This document shows, piece after piece, positions 17,984 through 26,787 of a stretch of DNA of 64,000 bases. Position 1 is the first letter of the stretch. Every line of letters starts with the position of its first letter. The position numbers were made by a program, and so were the translations under genes. The notes beneath the pieces were generated by a model. That model saw only the letters and a list, made by a program, of their open reading frames with translations. It made no database searches and had not been told where the DNA came from. This stretch comes from GCA-2731375 sp002731375 (lineage in GTDB: Bacteria > Pseudomonadota > Alphaproteobacteria > GCA-2731375): the NCBI GenBank assembly GCA_030752605.1, contig JASMDX010000012.1, positions 1 through 64,000 of the forward strand, in the 5' to 3' direction.

Positions 17984-18269
17984 TCATCTTGGCTTTCGCC
18001 GCGGCGTAGGCCGTGGATATCCTCGGCGCTTGCCATGCTTAATCCTCTCGGCCTCGTCCTCGTCTCCGCTACGATGGCATTCGGTGCAATCGTCAAAGTC
18101 GCGAATACTTTCCTCCAAATGCTCCTCCCTGACATTGGAGGCAATCACCTTCGGCCTTCTCATGGCCCTGGATCAGCGTGCCGGGATTTAGGGTGATGTC
18201 GGGCGCCTGCTAAACGGCAAAGATGCCAATGATAAATAACAGGGCAAGTACGATAAGGCGGGTCCGCAT
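17984..18269 (-). pseudogene. decayed small multiheme c-type cytochrome
   Basis: On the minus strand, ATG 18269 begins a signal-peptide-like segment (MRTRLIVLALLFIIGIFAV), immediately interrupted by TAG, then continues in frame as QAPDITLNPGTLIQGHEKAE and GDCLQC. After a one-base shift near 18140 another frame gives EEHLEESIRDF and DDCTECHRSGDEDEAER, which contains a CxxCH heme-attachment motif, ending at 17984. The layout (signal peptide, GTLIQGHE, paired CxxC motifs) resembles a periplasmic cytochrome c3/c7-like protein. With a nonsense codon, a frameshift and a lost heme histidine in the first motif, it is a pseudogene. The rest of 17935-18830 shows no intact gene. Confidence 0.5.
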
Positions 18270-18406
18270 ATCACCACCTCCAAAATATCATGACGGCCCC
18301 AATCCCGGTGTCCGAAAAGATGCAACAGACCGTCTATTGACATGGCGCCAAGGACAACGAGACCAAACGGGGCAAAATTCGCAAGCACCTCCTGCGCGGT
18401 TTTCAA
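18188..18406 (-). CDS. small hydrophobic hypothetical protein (doubtful)
   Basis: A 72-residue frame starting MKTAQEVLANFAPFGLVVLG, with one hydrophobic helix (residues 11-32) and a GHRDWGRHDILEVV segment. The first 47 residues look protein-like, and the ribosome site of the decayed cytochrome overlaps its middle, as expected for two adjacent membrane or periplasmic genes. The C-terminal 25 residues run through the cytochrome signal sequence in another frame and look random, so the gene has probably lost its natural end. I do not recognise a family. Confidence 0.3.
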   Translation of the reverse strand: MKTAQEVLANFAPFGLVVLGAMSIDGLLHLFGHRDWGRHDILEVVICGPALSYLPCYLSLASLPFSRRPTSP

Positions 18407-18830
18407 TTTCCCTGGCTACATTAAAATTAGTAAAACGTAATATGAATATGAATTGTCGTCATGCCATGCGTCGAATTGACGCGTCTTTCAATGAGGCTAT
18501 TTCTTTGCCGCGAATCGTAACCGTGGCGCCGCAAGGCTGCCTGCTAGTTCGGCCAAAATACAGCTGACGAAATCGACAATGTGGGCGCGTGTACAACTTA
18601 TTCTTGGCGTTATACCTGCGAGGCCCCGTGGCTTACGGTGATACGCTTGTCGTTGCTTTCTCGGAAGTCTGCATTCTTCGTGAAGCTACGGTTGCGTTTC
18701 TAACACTTCTCTGGCATTTTCCGCGCGAATTTTCGCCCAGTGGCGAACCCGTAGGGTCAAGGCATGCTCTTTGTGCTGATTTTTCTGGCCTCACGATCAT
18801 CGACAAGATCCAGCAAAGAGGATGTGACCT
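18407..18830. other. intergenic region upstream of hppA, no gene seen
   Basis: About 420 bases. Open frames here are short, lack ribosome sites and do not look like protein. The region presumably holds the hppA promoter. An AGAGGA ribosome site lies just before the hppA start. Confidence 0.5.
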
Positions 18831-20939
18831 ATGTCAGCGGGATTGGCTTTTGCCATCGTGTGCGGTTTGATCGCACTAGTATACGGTATCTGGGCGGTAC
18901 GCTCAGTATTATCGGAAAGCGCCGGTAACGAGCGCATGCAGGAAATCGCGGCCGCCGTGCAAGAGGGCGCCAAGGCCTACCTAAACCGGCAGTACATTAC
19001 GATCGGCACAGTTGGTGTGGTGATCTTTTTTGTTCTGTTGCTGCTTTTCAATATTTCCGTCGCGGCGGCCTTCCTGGTCGGCTCGGTGCTTTCGGGTGCG
19101 GCGGGTTATATTGGCATGAACGTCTCGGTCCGCGCCAATGTGCGCACTGCCGAGGGTGCCCGCCAGAGCCTGGGCAAAGGTCTGGAGATCGCCTTCAAAT
19201 CCGGCGCCATTACCGGCATGCTGGTGGCTGGCTTGGCCCTGCTGGGCGTGGCGGTCACTTATGCGGTGCTGTTGAAAATGGGTGTTTCGGGCCGTGAACT
19301 TATTGATCCCCTGGTGGGCCTGGGCTTTGGCGCATCGCTGATCTCCATCTTCGCCCGTCTTGGCGGTGGCATCTTCACCAAGGGCGCCGATGTCGGCGGT
19401 GATCTGGTGGGCAAGGTCGAGGCCGGCATCCCCGAGGATGACCCCCGCAACCCCGCCACCATCGCCGATAACGTGGGCGACAATGTTGGCGACTGCGCCG
19501 GCATGGCGGCTGATCTGTTCGAGACCTATGCGGTGACCGTGGTGGCCACTATGATCTTGGCCTCGATCTTCTTCGCGGGCGATGCCGTATTGGCCGGCAA
19601 GATGATGCTGTATCCGCTGGTTATTGGCGGCGCCTGCATCATCACCTCGGTGATCGGTACCTTCTTCGTCAAGCTGGGCGCCTCCAAGAACATCATGGGT
19701 GCGATGTACAAAGGCTTCATCGTATCCGCCGGATTGTCCGCCGTTGCCTTGTGGCCGGTAACCGACTGGATCGTCGGCATGGGCGAGGTCGGCGACAAGG
19801 GCTTCAGTGGCCAACATCTATTCTATTGCGGCCTGGTGGGTCTGGCGGTGACTGGTCTGTTGATCTGGGTGACGGAATATTACACCTCGACCGAGTACCG
19901 TCCGGTACGTAGCGTGGCGCAAGCCTCGACCACCGGTCACGGCACCAACGTCATTCAAGGCTTGGCCATTGGCATGGAATCGACGGCATTCCCGGCGATC
20001 ATCATCATCGCCGGTATCTTCATGACTTTCAACTTGGCCGGCCTGATGGGCATCGCTATCGCGGTGACCACGATGCTGGCTCTGGCCGGCATGGTCGTTG
20101 CATTGGATGCCTATGGTCCGGTGACCGATAACGCCGGCGGCATTGCCGAGATGGCGGAAATGGACGAGGAAGTTCGCAACACCACGGATGCCCTGGACGC
20201 CGTTGGCAACACCACCAAGGCGGTGACCAAGGGCTACGCCATCGGCTCCGCTGGTTTGGGCGCCTTGGTACTGTTCGCGGCCTATACGGAGGATCTGAAG
20301 TTCTTCGCGGCCAATTCTGATCAATACACCTACTTCAAGGATGTGACGGTCGATTTCGCTCTGTCCAATCCTTATGTGGTGATCGGCCTGATCTTTGGCG
20401 GTCTGCTGCCGTTCCTGTTTGGCGCCATGTCGATGACGGCTGTGGGCCGCGCGGCGGGTACCGTCGTGGAAGAGGTTCGCAGCCAGTTCCAAAACGATCC
20501 AGGCATCATGAAAGGCACATCCAAGCCCAACTATGGCCGTACCGTCGATCTGCTGACGAAGGCCGCCATCAAGGAGATGATTGTCCCCTCGATGCTGCCT
20601 GTCCTGGCGCCGCTCGTGCTGTACTTCGTCATGGTCGCCCTGGCCGGCAAGGGCGAGGCCTTCGCGGCCGTTGGCGCCATGTTGCTGGGCGTCATTGTCA
20701 CGGGGCTGTACCTGGCCATCTCCATGACGGTTGGTGGCGGCGCCTGGGATAACGCCAAGAAATATGTCGAGGACGGCAATCTTGGCGGCAAGGGGTCGGA
20801 GACCCACAAGGCGGCGATTACCGGCGACACGGTCGGCGATCCCTACAAGGATACCGCTGGTCCGGCCGTGAACCCGATGATCAAGATCACCAATATCATG
20901 GCGTTACTGTTGTTGGGCGTCTTGGCGCACTGGAACTAG
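18831..20939 (+). CDS. hppA: K+-insensitive proton-translocating pyrophosphatase
   Basis: A 702-residue integral membrane pump (about 16 helices) that couples hydrolysis of pyrophosphate to proton export. The catalytic loops are visible: GGGIFTKGADVGGDLVGKVE, then IPEDDPRNPATIADNVGDN and GDCAGMAADLFETY, and the C-terminal TGDTVGDPYKDTAGPAVNP. Lys463 in GNTTKA marks the potassium-independent class; potassium-dependent enzymes have alanine there. The start has an AGAGGA site. It is monocistronic and ends at a strong terminator. Confidence 0.96.
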   Translation: MSAGLAFAIVCGLIALVYGIWAVRSVLSESAGNERMQEIAAAVQEGAKAYLNRQYITIGTVGVVIFFVLLLLFNISVAAAFLVGSVLSGAAGYIGMNVSVRANVRTAEGARQSLGKGLEIAFKSGAITGMLVAGLALLGVAVTYAVLLKMGVSGRELIDPLVGLGFGASLISIFARLGGGIFTKGADVGGDLVGKVEAGIPEDDPRNPATIADNVGDNVGDCAGMAADLFETYAVTVVATMILASIFFAGDAVLAGKMMLYPLVIGGACIITSVIGTFFVKLGASKNIMGAMYKGFIVSAGLSAVALWPVTDWIVGMGEVGDKGFSGQHLFYCGLVGLAVTGLLIWVTEYYTSTEYRPVRSVAQASTTGHGTNVIQGLAIGMESTAFPAIIIIAGIFMTFNLAGLMGIAIAVTTMLALAGMVVALDAYGPVTDNAGGIAEMAEMDEEVRNTTDALDAVGNTTKAVTKGYAIGSAGLGALVLFAAYTEDLKFFAANSDQYTYFKDVTVDFALSNPYVVIGLIFGGLLPFLFGAMSMTAVGRAAGTVVEEVRSQFQNDPGIMKGTSKPNYGRTVDLLTKAAIKEMIVPSMLPVLAPLVLYFVMVALAGKGEAFAAVGAMLLGVIVTGLYLAISMTVGGGAWDNAKKYVEDGNLGGKGSETHKAAITGDTVGDPYKDTAGPAVNPMIKITNIMALLLLGVLAHWN

Positions 20940-20979
20940 TGGCTGGAGCTGACCCAAGCGGTCGGCTGCTGGCAAAATA

Positions 20980-21009
20980 AAACCCCGCCGGCATCCACCG
21001 GTGGGGTTT
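20980..21009. terminator. bidirectional terminator between hppA and bamE
   Basis: A 12-base stem (AAACCCCGCCGG pairing with CCGGTGGGGTTT, one G-T pair) with a six-base loop, rich in A before and T after. It sits 40 bases after the hppA stop and 11 bases from the bamE stop on the other strand, so it can serve both. Confidence 0.85.
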
Positions 21010-21020
21010 CTACTTTCTAC

Positions 21021-21521
21021 CTATTCGTTGCCGGCGTTGGAAAAGCGTCCGACGTTGCCGAATAATTGTCCGATAACGGTCAATTCCTTGCCTTTGGTGA
21101 GAGTTTTTCGCTGCACCAGGTCCACGGTTTTGCCGTCCGCCAAGGCATAATGCTTGATGCCGCTGACTACACCGGCCTTGTCGAATTTTATGGCTAGGAC
21201 GGTCTGATCAGTCAGGGTTTCATCAAAGAAGGCAATATGTTCTGATTCCTGTTTTACATACAGCCAGATTTCGCCGTTGAAGTTGGCAACGGAGGTGGGC
21301 GAGCCGAACAACGATGTAACCGAATCGCGGTCGTGGACACCGGGCCGCAACTTTTCCACCAGCTCGGCATCAGGGACGTAGCCATGGCTGCTTTGCATGG
21401 GCGAGCAACCCGCCAACGCGGCCATTGTCAAAGCGGCGGCGAGAGCCAGCGGTGTAAGACCTAGGCGGGCGCGGAAACGATCTTTACGGCGCTCAGGGTG
21501 GTGTATAAAGGGCTTGTTCAT
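21021..21521 (-). CDS. bamE: outer membrane assembly lipoprotein BamE (SmpA/OmlA family)
   Basis: A 166-residue lipoprotein. An N-terminal basic stretch and hydrophobic helix lead to a lipobox LAGC with Cys39 as lipidation site. The mature part has the SmpA/OmlA domain: LRPGVHDRDSVTSLFGSP, then FNGEIWLYVKQE and VLAIKFDKAGVVSGIKHY. BamE supports BamA in inserting beta-barrel proteins. The frame is open to 21554, but ATG 21521 (MNKPFIHH) gives a better signal peptide. It diverges from the ubiquinol-cytochrome c chaperone gene. Confidence 0.9.
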   Translation of the reverse strand: MNKPFIHHPERRKDRFRARLGLTPLALAAALTMAALAGCSPMQSSHGYVPDAELVEKLRPGVHDRDSVTSLFGSPTSVANFNGEIWLYVKQESEHIAFFDETLTDQTVLAIKFDKAGVVSGIKHYALADGKTVDLVQRKTLTKGKELTVIGQLFGNVGRFSNAGNE

Positions 21522-21616
21522 TGTCGGCGAACATGCCATCGCCGGCAGCGTCATGTCAATCTGCGTAGCGCGGAATTGGGCTTAATTTTGGGCCGAAACA
21601 TGGGACCATTGAAACG

Positions 21617-22195
21617 ATGTTAAAAAACTGGCTTCGCCGGGACAAGGATGCTCAGGACGTCGCCCACACGCTTTACCTTGCAGCCGTGGCCCAGGCGAGG
21701 CAGCCGCTGTTCTACGCCACCCATGGCGTTCCTGACACGGTGGATGGACGCTTTGACCTGATCGTCATGCATGTCTTCCTACTGTTGCGTCCCTTGTCCA
21801 AATTGGCCGAGCAGGACGGTGATGGCGAATTGCAGGTGCGGGCAGGCACCATCGCCCAGGCCCTGTTTGATACCATGTTTAGTGATATGGACCGCTCGTT
21901 GCGGGAAATGGGGGTTTCCGACATTTCTGTGGGTAAACGTGTTAAGCACATGGCGAAGGCATTTTATGGACGTGTCGCGGCCTATAATGACGGCCTGGAG
22001 GGGACGGACGAGCAGTTGAGTGAAGCCTTGCGGCGCAATCTTTTTGGTACGGTTACACCGGCGGCGGACAATGTCGCGGCGATGTCTGACTATTTGCGCT
22101 TTCAGGCCGGGCAGATGGCGGCGGTTCAAGATGACCAGGCGCTAAAAGGTGAAATACTATTCGCGCCCTGGCCCGGAAAAGGCGTTGACCCATGA
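21617..22195 (+). CDS. ubiquinol-cytochrome c chaperone family protein
   Basis: A 192-residue protein with the CBP3/UQCC1-type chaperone domain: ARQPLFYATHGVPDTVDGRF, then DLIVMHVFLLLRPL, LFDTMFSDMDRSLREMGVSD and VGKRVKHMAKAFYGRVAAY. In mitochondria and alphaproteobacteria members help assemble cytochrome b of the bc1 complex. It is followed in the same direction by the yceD-rpmF-plsX-fabH group, as in many alphaproteobacteria, and diverges from bamE. Confidence 0.9.
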   Translation: MLKNWLRRDKDAQDVAHTLYLAAVAQARQPLFYATHGVPDTVDGRFDLIVMHVFLLLRPLSKLAEQDGDGELQVRAGTIAQALFDTMFSDMDRSLREMGVSDISVGKRVKHMAKAFYGRVAAYNDGLEGTDEQLSEALRRNLFGTVTPAADNVAAMSDYLRFQAGQMAAVQDDQALKGEILFAPWPGKGVDP

Positions 22196-22309
22196 ATTCT
22201 ATATCACTATTTTGCGCCCGCGCTGGTGCCCCCGCCGCGTGACCGTTGGTGTTGCGGCAACGGCGTGGCAACAGCCGCCTCCGTCACCCTGGAAGTTGGA
22301 GAATTTGCG

Positions 22310-22963
22310 TTGACCGATGCAACGGCAATGCCGGAATTTAGCCGTTTAGTTCAAGTAGATGCTGTCGGCTCGGATGTTGCCGTGCTGGTGCTACAGGCCA
22401 ATGGCGATGAATGTGCCGCCGTGGCCGGGCGCTTGGAACTGCAGTCCATCGACGAGCTGCGGGCCCAGGTCTCCATGCGGCAAACCGCGGCGGGACTGAT
22501 TAGGTTGAATGTTGATTTTTCGGCGAATGTGGTACAATCCTGTGTCGTGACCCTGGAAGCGGTGGCAGTAACCGTAGCTGATCACTTTTTGGTGCTGTGC
22601 GATGGGGCACAAATGCGCGGAAATAAAGGGAACGATGGGTCGGGGGAAGTTTTTGTCGATCCGTTTGGAGACGATCCGGTCGAACCCTCGGTTGACGGCT
22701 GTATCGATCTTGGTGAGTTGGTGACGCAGCATTTGTCCCTTACTCTCGACCCCTATCCCCATGCGCCGGGGATTGAAGTTGACGAGGTGATGGACGATAC
22801 AGCGCCTGGTCGGGCTGACGTGAGTTTGAATTTGGTGGCCAATGGGGCGGACGTCGATGTATTGGACGCCGATTTGCCATTGGGTCGGGATGCGGGTCCC
22901 GAAACAGCAAACCCATTTGCCGTGTTGCGCAAGATGCGGACAGGCGGGCGGGCTGAAGGATGA
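22310..22963 (+). CDS. YceD/DUF177 family protein
   Basis: A protein of about 217 residues of the YceD family, named for its conserved place before rpmF; members are linked to 23S rRNA processing or accumulation. Recognisable parts are the VVQSCVVTLEAV segment (cysteine motif after a conserved pattern), GEVFVDPFGDDPVEPSVDG, and DLGELVTQHLSLTLDPYPHA, ending NPFAVLRKMR. The frame is open to 22226. I chose TTG 22310 because GGAG lies eight bases upstream; ATG 22328 is the next possibility. Confidence 0.85.
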   Translation: MTDATAMPEFSRLVQVDAVGSDVAVLVLQANGDECAAVAGRLELQSIDELRAQVSMRQTAAGLIRLNVDFSANVVQSCVVTLEAVAVTVADHFLVLCDGAQMRGNKGNDGSGEVFVDPFGDDPVEPSVDGCIDLGELVTQHLSLTLDPYPHAPGIEVDEVMDDTAPGRADVSLNLVANGADVDVLDADLPLGRDAGPETANPFAVLRKMRTGGRAEG

Positions 22964-23091
22964 GGCGAAGGCGGTGCCCGATCGGGTGCCGCATAAGCTG
23001 TGTTAGAAAATTTGTGCGAATTACGATATGGGGCGCGGCCGGACTGGCTGGTTGACACGGTCCCAGACAACTTGGATGAAAATGTGAAGCC

Positions 23092-23277
23092 ATGGCAGTA
23101 CCTAAAAAGAAGATCTCCGTCGCGCGCCGCGGCCAGCGCCGTTCCCACGATGCCTTGAAGCCATCCGCTTATGCGGAATGTCAGAATTGTGGTGAGTTGA
23201 AGCGGCCGCATCATGTATGCCCGTCTTGCGGCTACTACAATGACCGTGAGGTTAGCGAACCCTCAAGTGCGGCCTAG
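23092..23277 (+). CDS. rpmF: 50S ribosomal protein L32
   Basis: A 61-residue ribosomal protein. MAVPKKKISVARRGQRRSHD is the classic N-terminus, and CQNCGELKRPHHVCPSCGYY shows the C+ form with four zinc-binding cysteines. It stands between yceD and plsX, the near-universal order. Confidence 0.96.
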   Translation: MAVPKKKISVARRGQRRSHDALKPSAYAECQNCGELKRPHHVCPSCGYYNDREVSEPSSAA

Positions 23278-23347
23278 TCCTGACTAGACACTTGATATTG
23301 CACTTTAATAGCGCCCACTTAGGTGGCGCCGCGTTTGGTGCGATCGC

Positions 23348-24448
23348 GTGAAACCTGAAATTACCATTTCATTGGACGCGATGGGCGGCGATGCGGGCCC
23401 GGGGATGGTGGTCGGCGGCTCTGCCTTGGCGCGCGAGCGTCATCCCAACCTGCGCTTTCTGCTATTCGGCGACGAGGCTAAGATCACCCCGTTATTGTCC
23501 CGCTATCGGGCCTTGCGGGGCGTGGTCGAGGTGCATCACACCGATGATGTGGTGAAGTCGACGGATCGGCCCAGCCAGGCTTTGCGCCAGGGCAGGCGGT
23601 CAAGCATGCGTCTGGCCATCAATGCGGTGGCCGAAGGCGAAGCAGGCGGCATTGTCTCCGCCGGCAATACTGGCGCCCTGATGGCAATGTCAAAAATTGC
23701 TCTGAAATCCATGCCGGGGATCGACAGGCCGGCGATTTGCGGCTTTCTGCCCACCCTGCGCGGTGAAAGCGTGATGCTGGATCTTGGCGCCAATGTGGAT
23801 TGTGATCAGGATAATCTGGTGCAATTCGCCATTATGGGGGCCGCCTTCGCCCGCACCATTCTTGGGCTGCCGCGTCCGACCGTCGGCTTATTGAATGTGG
23901 GCGAGGAAGAAATGAAGGGCAACGAGGCCGTGAAAGGCGCCGCCGCCATTCTGAACGAGGCTAATCTACCGTTGCGCTTCCATGGTTTCGTGGAAGGCGA
24001 TGATATTGCCAAGGGCACCACGGACGTGGTGGTGACCGATGGTTTCAGCGGCAATGTGGCGCTGAAGACCATGGAGGGGACAGCAAAGCTATTTTCGCAA
24101 TTCCTGCAAACGGCGTTTGGCCATTCCTTTCTCTCCAAGCTGGGCTACACGCTGGCCAAACCAGCCATGATGGCCCTGCGCGAACGGCTCGATCCGCGCC
24201 ATCACAATGGTGGCGTTTTCCTTGGCCTGAACGGTGTCAGCGTGAAAAGCCATGGCGGTATGGACGATGTGGGCTTTGCCACCGCGATCGGTTTGGCGGT
24301 TGATATGGTGGCCGATGACTTGATTGGCCGTATAACAGCTGACATGGCGGAATTTTCCCATCATGATGCGGTCCGTGACAATGGAATTGCTGATGATGGC
24401 GTGACTGATGACGATGATGACGAAGCACGGGGCCAGGCCATTGCCTGA
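23348..24448 (+). CDS. plsX: phosphate acyltransferase PlsX
   Basis: A 366-residue peripheral membrane enzyme making acyl-phosphate from acyl-ACP for phospholipid synthesis. ISLDAMGGDAGPGMVVGG at the N-terminus, GIVSAGNTGALMAMS in the middle and GFSGNVALKTMEGTAKL near residue 235 are diagnostic. The start is GTG. The C-terminus has a short acidic tail rich in aspartate (DDGVTDDDDDEARG). It is followed by fabH 37 bases later. Confidence 0.95.
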   Translation: MKPEITISLDAMGGDAGPGMVVGGSALARERHPNLRFLLFGDEAKITPLLSRYRALRGVVEVHHTDDVVKSTDRPSQALRQGRRSSMRLAINAVAEGEAGGIVSAGNTGALMAMSKIALKSMPGIDRPAICGFLPTLRGESVMLDLGANVDCDQDNLVQFAIMGAAFARTILGLPRPTVGLLNVGEEEMKGNEAVKGAAAILNEANLPLRFHGFVEGDDIAKGTTDVVVTDGFSGNVALKTMEGTAKLFSQFLQTAFGHSFLSKLGYTLAKPAMMALRERLDPRHHNGGVFLGLNGVSVKSHGGMDDVGFATAIGLAVDMVADDLIGRITADMAEFSHHDAVRDNGIADDGVTDDDDDEARGQAIA

Positions 24449-24485
24449 TAGCGCGCCCATTGGTCCGATGGAATGAATCGGTAGG

Positions 24486-25469
24486 ATGATGAAGTCGGTA
24501 TTTATAGGCTGCGGCGCGTACCTGCCGCAACGTAAGGTTAGCAACGACGAATTGGCGGCTAAGGTCGATACTTCCGACGATTGGATCGTCGCGCGAACCG
24601 GTATTTCCAGCCGCCATATTGCCGCCGATGGCGAGATGACGTCGGATTTGGCCCATGCCGCGGCGGTGACTGCCCTGTCTTCTGCCGGCATGGCGGCCAG
24701 CGAACTTGATCTGATCGTGCTGGCGACGGCAACACCGGACCAGACGTTTCCCGCCACCGCCACCAAGGTGCAGGCCCGTCTTGGTGTCCCGGGTATACCG
24801 GCATTTGATGTGCAGGCAGTCTGTTCGGGCTTTATCTATGCCCTGGCCGTGGCCGACAACTTCATCAAGGCGGCGCAGGCTCGCAATGTTCTAGTGATTG
24901 GGGCAGAGACCTTTTCGCGGATCCTCGATTGGGAGGATCGGACCACATGCGTCTTGTTTGGCGATGGCGCCGGTGCCGTGGTCCTGCGCGCCGAGGATGA
25001 AGTCGCCGGAACTGGACGGCGCAGTGACAGCCGGGGCATTATGTCGACGCATCTGCATGCCGATGGTCGGCATCACGATATGCTTTATGTCGACGGCGGG
25101 CCGTCTTCCACTGGCACGGCGGGCGTTATCCAGATGCGCGGCAAGGAGGTCTTCCGCCATGCCGTCAGTAACCTGGCAGCTGTCGTGACCGAGGCGCTGG
25201 AGGCCAACGATCTTGCGCCTGGGGATATTAACTGGCTGGTGCCCCATCAGGCCAATCAGAGGATCATTGATCATACTGCCCGGAAACTGAAAATGCCCCG
25301 CGAAAAGGTGGTTTTGACGGTGGCCGAGCATGGCAATACCTCTGCCGCGTCCGTACCCCTGGCCTTGAATGCCGCCGTCAGCGACGGCCGGATCAAACAA
25401 GGCGATGTGATCTTGATGGAGGCCATGGGCGGCGGCTTTACCTGGGGTTCGGTACTAGCGCGCTGGTAA
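24486..25469 (+). CDS. fabH: beta-ketoacyl-ACP synthase III
   Basis: A 327-residue condensing enzyme that starts fatty acid synthesis from acetyl-CoA and malonyl-ACP. The catalytic triad is visible: cysteine in FDVQAVCSGFIYAL, histidine in WLVPHQANQRI and asparagine in EHGNTSAASVPLAL. The N-terminal GCGAYLPQRKVSNDELA and DWIVARTGI are typical. It is transcribed with plsX and followed by a 200-base gap before ihfA. Confidence 0.95.
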   Translation: MMKSVFIGCGAYLPQRKVSNDELAAKVDTSDDWIVARTGISSRHIAADGEMTSDLAHAAAVTALSSAGMAASELDLIVLATATPDQTFPATATKVQARLGVPGIPAFDVQAVCSGFIYALAVADNFIKAAQARNVLVIGAETFSRILDWEDRTTCVLFGDGAGAVVLRAEDEVAGTGRRSDSRGIMSTHLHADGRHHDMLYVDGGPSSTGTAGVIQMRGKEVFRHAVSNLAAVVTEALEANDLAPGDINWLVPHQANQRIIDHTARKLKMPREKVVLTVAEHGNTSAASVPLALNAAVSDGRIKQGDVILMEAMGGGFTWGSVLARW

Positions 25470-25613
25470 GCCTCTATGGCAGGCTTTGCCGCAGGCTGCG
25501 AAAGTCTACACAAGCAAGTGCCGCCGCTTGTGGGGCAGCCTGAGCGGCTTAGCGCGGCAAAACTACTTGCGGATCGTTATATTACTTAAATAGTGCCCTG
25601 CATCCCTTTGATA

Positions 25614-25642
25614 TTGACTGTAAACTTCCAATTTGCTAGGTT
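25614..25642 (+). promoter_or_regulatory. candidate sigma-70 promoter of ihfA
   Basis: TTGACT at 25614-25619 and TAGGTT at 25637-25642 are separated by 17 bases, and lie about 30 bases before the GTG start of ihfA. No other promoter-like pair stands out in the 25470-25672 gap. Confidence 0.4.
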
Positions 25643-25672
25643 TCATACGCAAGTGGATCGGGGGATGAATAG

Positions 25673-26002
25673 GTGGCAGGCAATACCGTAACGCGAGCGC
25701 AGTTAAGCGAGGCCGTGTATCGAGAGGTCGGTTTGTCGCGTAATGAATCCGCTCAATTAGTCGAATCTGTACTTGGCGAAATCTGTGATAGTTTAGTTCA
25801 GGGAGAGACCGTAAAAGTCTCGTCATTCGGAGGTTTTTCCGTTCGGCAGAAGGGCGGGCGAATTGGCCGAAACCCTAAAACCGGCGAGGAAGTACCGATT
25901 GCGCCGCGCCGTGTCTTGGTCTTTCGTCCTAGCCAGGTGTTGAAGGATCAGGTCAACAGAAACCTCAGCGGCCCCGCTATTGACAGTGGCGTGGGCGACT
26001 GA
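25673..26002 (+). CDS. ihfA: integration host factor subunit alpha
   Basis: A 109-residue DNA-bending protein of the HU/IHF family. TVTRAQLSEAVYREVGLSRN begins the helical part, GETVKVSSFGGFSVRQKGGR is the beta-sheet, and RIGRNPKTGEEVPIAPRRV forms the DNA-inserting arm with the conserved proline in NPKTG. Start is GTG with a strong GGGGGA site. It is the IHF-alpha form because of the following merR gene and because ihfB is normally next to rpsA. merR begins eight bases later. Confidence 0.93.
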   Translation: MAGNTVTRAQLSEAVYREVGLSRNESAQLVESVLGEICDSLVQGETVKVSSFGGFSVRQKGGRIGRNPKTGEEVPIAPRRVLVFRPSQVLKDQVNRNLSGPAIDSGVGD

Positions 26003-26009
26003 GCGGGCG

Positions 26010-26669
26010 ATGGTAGACGCTGTGGGCGGCGCCCCCCGGACGCGCCGGCGGACCAAGGCACCTGGCGCATTCCGCACCATTAGTGAGGTCGCCACGGTCC
26101 TTGAGGTTCCCCAGCATGTGTTACGCTTTTGGGAAAGCAAATTTACCCAGGTGAAGCCGTTGAAACGCGGTGGCGGGCGGCGTTATTACCGGCCCGAGGA
26201 CGTCGATCTGCTGCGTGGCATTCGCCATCTGCTCTATTCCGATGGATACACCATCAAGGGCGTGCAAAAGCTGCTGCGGGAAATCGGCTCCAAAACCATT
26301 ATGGAGTCCGGACGCTCGCTATCGGGCAATGGCGCTGGTGGTTCGGGGGCTGTCTCGGGCGCTGGAGGAACTGTTGGCGCAGCAGGCGTCGCCGCGGCCC
26401 GTACGCGGCGGCAGGGTGGCGCATCCGAAGCTCAGGGCCGGGGCGGCTTGCCGTCGCATCAGGATGGCCAGGACAGTGCCGCCGCCGGCTCATCTGGAAA
26501 CAGTACTGGCAACGTACCTGGAAATACAGCGGGTGGCCTGGCGTTGGGACGAGCCAGTGCCGTGGCGGATGGCGGATTGACCATGGCGCAACGGGAAAAG
26601 CTGTCGGGGTTGGCCACTGAATTGGGCGAATTGCGTGATCTGCTTCACCGTCCCGGCGGAAAAGCCTAA
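26010..26669 (+). CDS. MerR-family transcriptional regulator
   Basis: About 219 residues. A MerR winged helix occupies residues 20-90: FRTISEVATVLEVPQHVLRF, then WESKFTQVKPLKRGGGRRYY and LLRGIRHLLYSDGYTIKGVQ. Then comes a glycine/alanine/serine-rich linker of about 100 residues and a C-terminal helix (LTMAQREKLSGLATELGELR). The ihfA-merR arrangement is widespread in alphaproteobacteria; the ligand is unknown and no metal-binding cysteines are present. The frame opens at 25980 inside ihfA; ATG 26010 is the likely start. The linker is unusually long and of low complexity. Confidence 0.88.
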   Translation: MVDAVGGAPRTRRRTKAPGAFRTISEVATVLEVPQHVLRFWESKFTQVKPLKRGGGRRYYRPEDVDLLRGIRHLLYSDGYTIKGVQKLLREIGSKTIMESGRSLSGNGAGGSGAVSGAGGTVGAAGVAAARTRRQGGASEAQGRGGLPSHQDGQDSAAAGSSGNSTGNVPGNTAGGLALGRASAVADGGLTMAQREKLSGLATELGELRDLLHRPGGKA

Positions 26670-26716
26670 ATACGGTAAAAATTGCTGACAAATCTTGGCA
26701 TCCATGGCGATTGCAA

Positions 26717-26745
26717 TTGTTTCAATGGCTCTCCGCCGTTATATT
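26717..26745 (+). promoter_or_regulatory. candidate promoter of tRNA-Pro
   Basis: TTGTTT at 26717-26722 and TATATT at 26740-26745 are 17 bases apart and lie 43 bases upstream of the tRNA, the right distance for a short-leader tRNA transcript. Confidence 0.45.
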
Positions 26746-26787
26746 CCTCCCTTACCGCGCGGGCGCAGGACGTTGGCGCGGTCATCT

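Noticed and set aside
18589..18870. Open frame overlapping the hppA start
   Set aside because: No ribosome site, cysteine- and leucine-rich random composition, and it runs into hppA in another frame.
19818..20807. A 329-codon open frame opposite hppA
   Set aside because: It lies entirely within the conserved hppA gene on the other strand; GC-rich third positions of real genes create such long antisense frames. The composition (His, Gln, Arg-rich) is not protein-like.
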